Shown here in pieces: positions 28,901-40,900 of a stretch of 64,000 nucleotides of DNA. Each line of letters opens with the position of its first letter. The first letter of the stretch is position 1. A program made the position numbers and the translations under genes. The stretch is from positions 37,136,277 to 37,200,276 of the forward strand of contig CM067066.1 in NCBI GenBank assembly GCA_033980235.1. The letters run 5' to 3'. The notes below the pieces were generated by a model that saw only the letters and a list, made by a program, of their open reading frames with translations, ran no database searches and had not been told where the DNA came from. This DNA is from Diadema setosum (lineage: Eukaryota > Echinodermata > Echinoidea > Diadematoida > Diadematidae).

Positions 28901-31900
28901 AAAAGTGCAATTTCTGAATTGAATAGTAAATTGTTACCATTTTCATCAGGCCCTTGACCCTAAAATTCATAAGATAATCACTTTCAGGTAGAACATGCAT
29001 AATTTGTACTAAGTTTCAAGATAACTTGAGCCACTTCCGAGATATGGAGGAAAAAGTTAGTTTAGCACTTTCACTTGATCTTTGACCTTTTGACCTTTGA
29101 GGCAAAAAAAAAGAAAAAAAAAAAAAACTTTCCAGAGAATTTCTATTAGGTTACACATGTATGCATACACCAAGTGTAAAAAAAATAACCCTGCAGGCAT
29201 TGCATGATAGGAGGGAAATAGTAAAATTTTGAAGTGTTGCACTTGACCTTTGACCCTGACCTTTGACCCATGAACCCTACATTCTCTAGATAATCACTTC
29301 CAGTCAGTATATGTGTATACTATGTTCCATGAAGATACCTTGAACAATTTTCCAAGGTATGGAGAAAAAAAAAGAAGTTTTAATATTTTTACTTGACCTT
29401 TCGACCTTTGACCTTTGACCTCATGACCCAAACTTTCACCAGAGAATCTTGATTAGGTAATATATGTATACAATAAGTTTCAAGAAAATATCTTCAGGCA
29501 TTCAATAGATATGGTGGAAATAGTGAAATTTTATGTATTTGACCCTGACCTTTTGACCTTTGACCTTTGACCTCATGACCCAAACTTTCACCAGAGAATC
29601 TTAATTGGATAATACATGTATACACTGAGTTTCAAGAAAATATCTTCAGGCATTCAATAGATATGGTGGAAATAGTGACATTTTATGTATTTGACCTTGA
29701 CCTTTTGACCTTTGACCTTGAGCATGTGCACCCAAAAGTTGATAGGCACAACTTCACCCCCTAATACACATACATGCCAAGTTTCATTAGGATACCTCAA
29801 AAGGTTTTGATAGTTACCCTGTCCACAAAATTCATTACGGACGGACGGAAGGACAGACGGACGGAAGGACGGACGGACGGACGGACGGAAGGACGGACGG
29901 ACGGACAACCCGAAAACATAATGCCTCCGGCACCACTTCGTGGCGGAGGCATAAAAAATACATCCAGTACCTTTTTACTTTTCCTCATGTACCAGCTCAC
30001 TTATTAAGATTACTTTAAAACTGAAATCTTTCATATGCATGAATCTTTTGTGATTTTCGCAGGAAGATTCAGGAAAGCAAAATGAAAGCAAAATGCTCAC
30101 AAAAGATTCGGTCTACACAATGCATTGAATGCCAGTGCAATGCTTTACACCACCATCATCAGCAATTCACAAAAATTTTACGCTGCAAAAGAAAAAAAGT
30201 CCTTCAGTTTCGATTCGCAAAAGCTTCATGATGTGAATGCTTCTGGTTATACAGTTACCATACCTAGTTATTCTACAAACTGGTGCATAATATGCAGGGG
30301 TGGTCTTGTAATATTTCATGTCATGTATTTCAGGTTATTGGGGCATCAGAAATTAATTAGAGTAAGGTGCTAAAAAAAAAAAAGTAACTCCAAAAACAAC
30401 AGATAGGAAACTCAAACATCACAGAGACAAGCAAGCATAGCATACAAAAAACAAAACTAGGAATCCTCACTATCTATCAATTCCCGGTTACAATCTTATG
30501 GCCTCAATGCTGGCTTGTGCAAGAGTCAATATTTGATAAGTCAAACAATGCATAATTGACTTTTAATAGCAGACAAGGCTGTTTCTCTCTTGTTGGTTGG
30601 ATCTCACCAATATACTGCTGAGAAAATGTTGAGAGTGGGTTCCCACAACAATATGTCGTATTATGTGAACAAATTATGCCCAGGAACAACGTGGAGAGAA
30701 TTCAGATCAAATTCTGATAATTTGTGTCACAATTCTGAATAAATTTGGCCATTCTGCTAAATACATTTGTATGAGAAAATCCACCCCTACAATTCTGGCA
30801 TTCCAACTTTACCTACAAAACTTCATAAACTTTGTACTCATTCCTTTTAGTTCAATAAGCATATACTGCATGTATGTACATGTTCAAGTATATGATTACA
30901 TACATGTACTTGAACATAACTTTGAAATCTGGCTGCTTCACATCAGAAATGAAATATTCAGGATGTGTGACTGTTTGCAAACTCTGCGTGGACAGGGATG
31001 CTTGCAATGGACAGGAATGCTGTCATTAACTTTTTTTATGTGCCATTGTGGAAACCCCCTGTGTGCCACATTATTCTGAGACACCAACGATGTCATGATT
31101 TGAGAAAACATTCTGTATTTCAAATCTGTTACTTCTATAGATTTTTGATCAGCTGGACATATAGTGAGTAAAATTGTAAAGAAAATTCCCAGCTTTGCTA
31201 TGATGTAACGTGTATGACAAATCTATGATTGTTTGGCTTTCAAATGACTCGCATACAGCTAAATTCCTGTAAAGGCATGACTATTGCACACAAAACAGTG
31301 ACAGAAACTTAGATTTACACCTAAATCCAGTAGAGAACACCGCTTGTTAGTCAATAACTACATAAAATGCAAGCTATATGTGAGAGGAACGAAAGCGCGA
31401 GAAACGCTTTCGTTGTACAGCGGCCTTCGGCAATTTATCGATCAGTTGGGCACGATTGTGCGTTTGAGCAGAATATGCGAAGGTGGCATGCCGTCGACTG
31501 AGTCGGACTTGCGAACATGGCACATAAATAGTTAAAAGAGATACACACAGCAGCTGGTTCACTGAATGTTCACAGTGTATCATATTTTGGTGATACCTAT
31601 GAAAAACAGGCAATCAATATCACTGTAAAAACACACCAAACACAAAATATCAATGATGGGAAAAATACAGAAATCACTGAAGAAAAGCTTCTCACTAATA
31701 AAAAAAAAAAAAATAGCTAGCCTCAGGCAAATCATTTTGCAAAGCTAAGCAGCCATCACACATTGCTGATATCAAAGACTCCATGAAAGCAAAATATTTG
31801 TGTGAATGAGAAGAGAGGGAACATGTTACCATTGAAAGACCCGCTTAAAAGCCTAATGTACACACAGCAGTCAGGGTTCGTGTTCAAAGTTAGCCATCAG

Positions 31901-34900
31901 TTTGGCTGGTTGCCTAGCAACAATTAACCAGCTGCTGTCCTCTCAGAAACCAGACACTGTAATGATGTAGGCAGCTATAGTGTGGGAAGCACTCATATAT
32001 TATACACTTGCCCTGTCAAACTGAATGTCCAGGAGGGTATTAGCTGGATGGATTACTCTGACAGTGGAATGCCCTGACAGAGATAACTTCCTGTCCCTAT
32101 CAAATGTGTACAAGTGTGGATAGAGAAGGCACTATGCCCATTCATACACAAGAGTTATTGGTTTTTGGATCAGGGTTCAAAAATAAATTCATTTGCTCCT
32201 GTTCTCACATGCCCACCCCCCCCCCCCCAAAAAAAAATGAAATGATTGCAGTCTCACAGGCAGCAACTTTTATACACGCAGCAGCACAATACAACTTAAG
32301 GCACATTGAAATGTACCTAGACAGCCTTGCATAGAATAGAGATTAGCACATTTAGAGTGAATCACAAAAACTTCCTTTTTGGTACAAGGGTGTTTTTTAT
32401 TTCATACAAAATGAAATGTCTGCATTTCAATCATCAAATGTGGTTTTTACAGCAACTTTTGTTTGCGTAAGTCTTAATTGCAGAGGTGATGTCTTCCACC
32501 ATATCACTGAAACAGAAACAAATTCTTACACTCCATATTCTTTTAACAATGTATTCATTTCTGGTGCGAAGTTACAGGAAAGGAAAAAAAGTGCTTCAGA
32601 GCTTGGCCTTAATGGAAAGATCATTATCGGAAAGGTGACTGTACTCTGGTTGCTACTCTGGTCCATGATGTCCAAAACAAAAATCATGCAATAAAAAATG
32701 TTTCCATCCTTTTCCTACTGCCGATAATACAACTCAGCTTACAGACCCGTGGAACCTTCCCCCTGCCCAAGGAGAGCCATTGTATTTCCACAGTGGTGAA
32801 CATACAGACGGGTAAGCCTGTTTTCCGTTGTGTACGCAGACCCATGGTAACCCTCACTGGGGCATTCACTAATGAATGACTACTCCCGTCTAAGCCAGAT
32901 CGCACTAACAATTGAATCTCAACAGGAGCTTAAAAATTGGTATACAAATGAGAGATCCTGGGTATATTTGAGTTCAGAAAATATCTGTTGCCCCGGAAGC
33001 TATACAAAAAATTAAAAGAACATTTGCAATAATAGCAACTTTCATCACTGTGCCATATTCACAAACAGGTATCTGGAGAAACACTAACATTCACAAACAA
33101 ACACAGAATTATGAATGTTCCTAGGAAAAGATGACAAAATGTCAGAGATTAAATGTTGGTATAATAGTTACAATCATGTAGCACATTAGTATCATATTTC
33201 TCAGCAATATTCATCCATTTTTTTTCCACAGGAAAGCTCATGCTTACTTTACAATTTACAAATGTTATGTTGAATTTAATCCATTCTCATAGAGGTGACA
33301 CCATTTAATCAACTATTTACTTAATTTGGAGAGTGACAGAACTTTAGGGGGGGGGGGAGATTCAAAAGTGGGAAACAAGAGTTACGTTCAGATGACAAGC
33401 CCTAACCTGGAGGTTAGGAAACCTTGAGGTTAACCCATATCAGGCCAACACACTTGTGTAAACAAACACTGCAGTGGCCCAGCACCGTTTGCGCACACAC
33501 GCCGACAGGCAGACAACTCTCCAAACAATCGCTCTTCATTAGCAAACAGTAAACAAAACATAGACAAGTTATATATCATTTGAAAGAGGATAAAATTCCC
33601 TTTTAAATGATATAGAATATGCTGCCATTCAATGCACAGTGCAGTCATAGCACTCAGCAGAGCTGAAGTACACTCATCCAAAAGTTACAAAATCAATTTG
33701 TTTGTTTGCATTCATTCATGGATTAAAAATAGCAAATGTTGTAATTTTACACATCCAGTACCGGAAATGAAATGATCAGAGTGTCAGCTCTCTGGACATA
33801 TAAATATCATGACCATTGATACAATAATTGCAGGTTTATGTTTATATTTATGACGATGAAGCCATTGCGAGTGCACGGGAAATCGATAGTATAATGTGTG
33901 CATCCTATAGGCCCTACCATAATTTGTTGAAGTGAAACTCGTCACGATAGATACAGCTACAGCTTTTCAGGTTCGACTGGATTATACAATTATTGTACAT
34001 ACATGTGGATGTACATGTGGGACTATTATCACAGTCGAATCATCGCCCTGCAAGTGTCCAAACCTCCTCAAAAACTGCTGCAGAAAATCCAAACTTGAGC
34101 ACTCTGTACAGCTGTAAATAGTACCCACTGACGCTTCGTGGTTATTCGCGTTATTCCATGTAAACACACATTTTTCCGATGATTTTTACGATTTTGTTGG
34201 CGTTCCACTGACAAAACCTTCTTGAATTATCGCAGACAGTGTAGCAAAGCATTCTGGGATATGTTGTCAAAGGTTAGAAGGCGAAAGAACTTTGGAATGA
34301 CGTCGTTTATATGTCATCTCATTCACTACGGGATATTCTGTATGTGGCCCCTGCGGCGTTTGAACGAACTATATACGGAATATCCAGTAGTTGGCCCGAT
34401 ATGGGTTAAGCTCTTACCCCCTAACTTTGACATGCGTCCACACGAGGAGGCTTAACCTCAAGGTTAAGCCTTTGCTCCCCTGAGATATCTCGTTGCTCTC
34501 AACATCGAGCTAACCTCGAGCTTAACTAACTACGAGCGCATCTACACGGTCCCTATAACTAAGGCTTGTCATCTGAACGTAACTAAGAACTGCAGTAGAC
34601 TTTGGTATTTAACCCACCAAACATAAGAGTTATCAGAGATATCATCCTTGTCTGAATGTAGCATTTATAAAGTTCCATCTGTCATAATGGTGAAATAATA
34701 ATTTTACATGGTAAATAGCTATGTTAGAAATCACTTCTCTTGCTTTAAAATCCATGAGTGTACAGGTGAGAAAAAAATGCCAACGAAAATGTATTCACTT
34801 TCTTTCACATTTACACAAATGAAATTGTTAAATCTATAAAGTGAGGCTACAAAATACCACACACTGCAAGAAGCAGGTCTCCTGCACTGAAATTGAGTGA

Positions 34901-37900
34901 ACCAACACATCCCATGAATACTTTTTAACAAATGCTAATTAATAACCAGTAATTTAAAAAGGGAACTGCAAATTCTGGTGAGCTTTTGCAATGGATTTAT
35001 TATTGAAGTATATACTATAATGGCTGAAACAATCCAATAACCTCATACTCCTCTCAGTGTATATCATGGGATAACCAAGTCATGAATATAACCAATTACT
35101 AATGTATTGCATGTACTGCACTACAAAGGCAATCAATATAAATGATCTGATAAGCTATCCAGTATTGAACTGAAAATTAAAGTATGTGGGGCACCAATTG
35201 CTAGGATTTTTTTTGTTTTGTTTTGTTTTGTTTTGTTGTGGGTTTTTTTTTTTTTTTTTGGGGGGGGGGGAGGGGGATTCTGTTTCCAGGGAAGATAGGG
35301 GACAGGTAGGAGAAGCGGAGAGTATAATAACTGATAGAGTTCATCACAAACAAATCAGTACTTTCATGAGTTCTGAGGAGAGTATGGATGGATAAAATCA
35401 GACCTTACTCAACAGAAGGTACAACCTTGAAAGGACAACTTTATTTTGATATGAGTGACACTTTTCAGGTAAAAGCCGTTTTCACCAATGTAATACTAAG
35501 CACTTGGTCTTTTTTTCAAGAAAGGTGAATAGCTGTATTACCATGTAACACTTTGCTTTTTCAAAACACATACACACAAAATATTGTATGCCTGCATGCA
35601 TAAAAGGCTCTGAAAATCATATCTATGGCACCAACATGAGCTATCCACTTAAACCACTAAAATCCACAATCATGGACCCAAAGTTCAACATAGCTCTTCC
35701 TATCTGCAGCCACTTCACAATTCTTGACGGATGTTTGCAGTAACTTAAAGGAACTAATCATTAACCAGGATGTCATACTACAAATTCAAACATACCAGCC
35801 TTGCCATACAAACAAATCATATCTTGGGATAACATTAAAAGAAAAGAATTAAGTAAAAACAAACAAACAAACAAACAAACAACCCTATCATAAAGGCATA
35901 CACTTATGAAGCAACATCATGCTGGACTGTTTTCTGGGTAAACCCCGCTTTTCCCCTTCCCTCCCTGCCTTTCTGTAGCCAAAGCCTGATCGCCCTGCGA
36001 TCAATAGACTATCTCATGCCTGGCTAGATTTCCCAAGAGGGAGGCCCTATTGTTTGCACAGGTAGATTGGCACAATGGGACCTCAAAGGCTGTTACCATG
36101 GACGATGACAAACAATGGCCCAGTGGAAAGACAGCATGACACTCAATACAGAGTCCAGGAAACACGATGCACCTGCTGGGATTACACCGAGTGCTCGCGC
36201 ACAATAAATGCTGAAATACTGGGGGTTGGTTAATTTTGGTATGCGTTTTGGTATGCATGTGTGTATGCTAGATGTGTGTGTCTACTAGATGTGCTACTTG
36301 AAAAGATTTTTTGGAGGTATTTTTGGGTTAGGTCCCGAACAAATGGGGATTGTCTAAGTTCATGAAATCAAGATTGATGACAGCAGAGTCCATTGCTCTT
36401 TAGTGATGACTAAATCTGAGGTAATTGCTTGCATGGGATACGTGACGTAAAGATCAATACACCAGTATGACTGAATACAGCCTAGCAATGTGTGCTGCAT
36501 ATTATGACAAAATGAAGATGAGAAGACAACTAGCTTCATAAATGTCACATGCTTTACATCAAATCCTTCACATTAAAATTCTTCATGAATTTGAATTGAA
36601 GTGCTGTCAACATTTTAGGATTCACAAGTTCTTAGAACCATGGACATAATCACTAAATATGACCACGGTAACAAAAAAAAAATGAAACTACAGTCAAACC
36701 TGTCTATAGTGGCCACATAAGGGCGATGAAAAAAGTGGCCATTATCAACAGGTGGCCAATACAAATAGGATCTTTAACACAGCTTTTCTCGGGGGGGGGG
36801 GGGGGGGAGTATTTTTTTAGTGGCCGCTAAGACAGGTTAGACTGTATTGAAAACAGGATATTATGACAAATAGATATCGTACTTTTCTCCACATTTGTAT
36901 CTGCTGTGCAATGATAAATGATGAAATGAAGGAAAATGTACACAGGAAAATGACACTATCAACCCAAACAGTACACTATTCTTCAGCATTTTGAATGGTT
37001 AAATATAAACATTGTCACATTACATGTATCCCATGATGTGTAGTTAGCAGGTTTGTATCTATTACAACCATTTAGTAAGTTACTGCAGATCTTATTTTAA
37101 CAGGTTGCTACACTAACTTCAGTTTTCATTTCTCTATCACAAGTTCTTGCAAGCAGCTGTTAATGTAGATAATGTAATGTTTACTTACCAGTATGAGTAA
37201 TCAAATGTGAACTGTTTCAGAGAAAAAGAAAAGAGACAAAATATCACTAATTATGCGAGTGACTTCCATATATTTGATTCATTCTGTGTTCCTGCATGCT
37301 CTATGCTGCTTGTGCAAAGAAATGATATGTACATAAACCTGTCATCACTTTATCTTTTTGGGAGATAACGATCAAATAGGGCAAAGTTCAAAGTGACAAT
37401 TTGTAATCAGTTTTTCAGTGTCAGTGTTTCACTCCTGAATCTGACAGTTATCCATAATCCCACTTCATAAAAGACTTTACATCTCATGCATGTAAAAATT
37501 ATATTTATACAAGATCTTTCCTGTAAGTACACAAAAAAATACTAAAATAAAATTGCTCATTAGTTGTAAAAGTGAAAGGATGGTGGTTCACAAGTAGTAT
37601 GGTCAACATTTCACAGCACATTGACTGAATAAAGTCTACAATTGAAAAGCAAATTTTGGTCAGGCCTACTTGTAAATCAACTTCAGATAAGCTGACCATA
37701 GACAGAAAAATATGAGAGACTGACATGTACAGCCATATTGTGTAATCAGTCTTTTCTCTGTTAACATGCAGTGTGATAGTCTATTTCAGCTACATTTGAA
37801 TGAATAATCTACAATATTATCTTTGTTTAATACTTACAGACTTAGGTTCATCCTCTGTTCGCAATTAGAAGAGGGTGCAAAAAGAAAGAGAGAGAGATGA

Positions 37901-40900
37901 AAATAAAGAAGGTGAGAGAAAGAGAGAGAAAGAGAGAAAAAATACATCACTCAATTCATCATTATATAGTCAGATTGCACTGACACTATATAACATGTCA
38001 CACACGATTAACCAGAAGCTGCACAGCTCTGAATTGGTAACCATTTGTTCTCAAATAAGACACTGTGATGGTCTTGTATGACACAAAGATTTACTTCATT
38101 GATTAGCCATGCACAGCAAGATTATGAATTTTTTGTTTTCTCTAGCTGTCAATATTTCATGTGCACAGGGCTCATAAGATAAAGTAAACGGGAGCACGTC
38201 ACGAGACTGACACCCACGAGTCATACAGCCCACAAGTTATACGGCCCACGATTCATACAGCCCATGAGTTCAATACTAAGCAAACAATGCCCACGAGACC
38301 GACACATTAAACCCTGTGTTGTACTTGTCGAACTCGTGGGCTGTTTTTATCTAGTGTCGGTCTCATGGGCTTTATTTACCAAGTGTCGAACTCGTGGGCT
38401 GTAGGACTTGTGGACTGTATAACTCATGGGTGTCGGTCTTGTGGGATGACCCCAAGTAAACCTTACCTTTTATATCTTTGCCTAATAGAACATCAAGAAA
38501 TATCTTACTGACCCAGTAATGGGAAATTCATTACATTTGAGGTATTAATGCTCATTTGGCATGAACTTGTGATGCAAGTCAAATATGCCTGCCCTAGTAC
38601 TCTGATCTAAACTAAAAATACTTTGAAATATCAGGTTTGAAAACACTTTGTTTCAGTGTTTCAACAATGCCCATTGTCTTGAATGCACTTCATGTTTCAA
38701 TGGCAATTCATTTCATTTTCATTTCATTTCTGTTTTGTCCAACTGCTGTTTAAAAATATGACATGGAAATTTGGCTTCGTCACACTATCAATATAAAAAT
38801 AAAAACATTTAAAAAATGCAAAAAAAAAAATCACCTTACACATAAGATCAAACAAGAGACCCACGGGTCTAGCGCTCACCTGAGTATCGCAAGTTCACCT
38901 TTCACGCAGTCACTAATCTAAATTATTCACAGCTCTACTAAAATTTGACCAGGCATTCTCAAGTAGAAGATGAAAATGTATAATAAGGGCCCAAATTTTC
39001 CAAAGATTCCTTAATTTGGGGGGATTGGGGCACCCTGGGGCCCTCTGGGTGGGGCATGGTGCCCATTTTGATAAATTGAGATCCTGACCCCCTAGGGATG
39101 CTACCTGCCAAGTTTGACAAAAATCCATCATGAGGTTTTCAGGAAGAAGATGAAAATGTACAATTCAGGCCCCCATTTGGACCTTCCCAACCCCCCCCCC
39201 CCCGCCCCCCAGAGGGACACACCTGGACCTGCTATGAACAAACTTGAAACTACAGTCATTAATGTACTCACTCATAGTATTATCTAAGCGCTATAACTTC
39301 TGATTGTAGAGAAGATTTTTAAAGATTCCTTCATTTTGGGGGGTTTGGGCCCCCCTGGGGGCCCCTGGGTGGGGCATGGTGCCCATTTTAACAAATTCAG
39401 ATCCTAACCCCCTAGGGATGCTACCTGCCAAGTTTGGTGAAAATTGGTCATGGGGTTCTCAAGAAGAAAATGAAAATGTACAATTTAGGCCCCATTAGGA
39501 CCCCTCCCCATCCCCCTCCCCTGGGTCCCAAGGGATGCACCCCTGATTCTGCCATGAACAAACTTGAAACTACAGTCATCAATGTACTAACTCATTGTAT
39601 TAACTTAGCTCTATCACTTCTGGTTCTAGAGAAGAAGATTTTAACAGATTCCTTAATTTTGGGGGGTTTGGGCCCCCCTGGGGGCCCCCTGGGTGGGGCA
39701 TGGTGCCCATTTTAACAAATTGAGTTCCTAACCCCCTAGGGATGCTACCTGCCAAGTTTGATGAAAATCGGTCTTGGGGTTTTTAAGAAGAAGATGAATA
39801 TGTAAAAAGTTTACGCACGACGGACGACGGACGACGCACGACGGACGACGCACGACGGACGCCGGACGAAGGGCGATCGCAATAGCTCACTTGAGCCTTT
39901 GGCTCAGGTGAGCTAATGACACTGACCAGTACTAATTTGTTACAAAGAAATAGCCACACAAACAAAACGCATGCTATTTTCATTTTGTAATAACATGCTA
40001 TAAGGGATGTATACATGAAAAACACTGTATGATAATTAAGTAATCAAAAAAGGAAATGGATTAGAAAGAAAAATTACAAAATATCAATAATCACAAATTA
40101 TGAAACTTATTTCATTTGAAATTATTTTGTGAAAGCTATATCATAATTCAAAATATTCTATTGTAATTCATAATATATTCAACAATGATATTATAATTTG
40201 CTGTCAAATTAAAGTTCAAAAGCACCTTGCTAGTTTTGACTTATTGTTATATTCCCCTTCAATGATATAAAACAACTGATCTTAGAATATCACATAGAAC
40301 AGATGCGATACATTGAAATACTAATATACAGTATGTTTGATTTACTGTACAGAACAATCAATCACTATATGCCAAGGGGGGGGGGGATGAACTAACAATG
40401 CACTGCGACCAAGTACTGGTACTAAAGGTAAATGCTAGGGCTTAACCTTGAAGGTCATACAAATTTGTGATATATTTTACCAAGTGCAGAAAAAAAAATA
40501 ATTATCAACCCTGCCTATATACATATAATTTACATACCATGTGGGTGTGTGCATGTCTATATAAATGTATGATATAACAATGACTTCTGTAGATATGTAC
40601 CAATATAGCATCAACTTCAATCAGGATGACTGCTCACTGAATTTAAAGGTACATGGGAACATGATTTAAAAAATGTTCGAGATAGCATATATGCGATGTA
40701 TATGTGTAGGTCAGTTGTATCACAAAACATCCTACCATGCAAAATTGTGCAATAAAGCCTGAATTATAAGGAGATATCACTATTTTTCTCAATAAACCAT
40801 AACTGTAGACAGTTTAGTCTAGATACATTATAACTACTGTTCACATTTTGTATATTTAACAGTACTTAACTTTAATCATACTGATTCAAATTTTTACATT

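Larger units (their letters stand above)
28149..37188 (-). other. KIF28 intron 5 (about 9 kb)
   Basis: The largest intron. It contains the long repeat 28618-29953, the 1205-bp inverted-repeat element 33380-34584 and a pogo-like MITE at 36691-36844. A more GC-rich patch at about 31380-31520 has no recognised content. No intronic gene was found on either strand. Confidence 0.7.

Noticed and set aside
29654..30007. Open frames with SVRPSFRPS or DGRTEGRT repeats
   Set aside because: They read through an ACGG tetranucleotide tract inside a dispersed repeat.
31344..31613. GC-richer patch with open frames on both strands
   Set aside because: No homology, no convincing splice sites and no start context; it could be regulatory, but nothing supports a gene.
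32684..32911. Possible minus-strand exon in KIF28 intron 5
   Set aside because: A donor-like gtaagc follows it, but exons 5 and 6 already join in frame within a conserved motif, so no exon is missing here.
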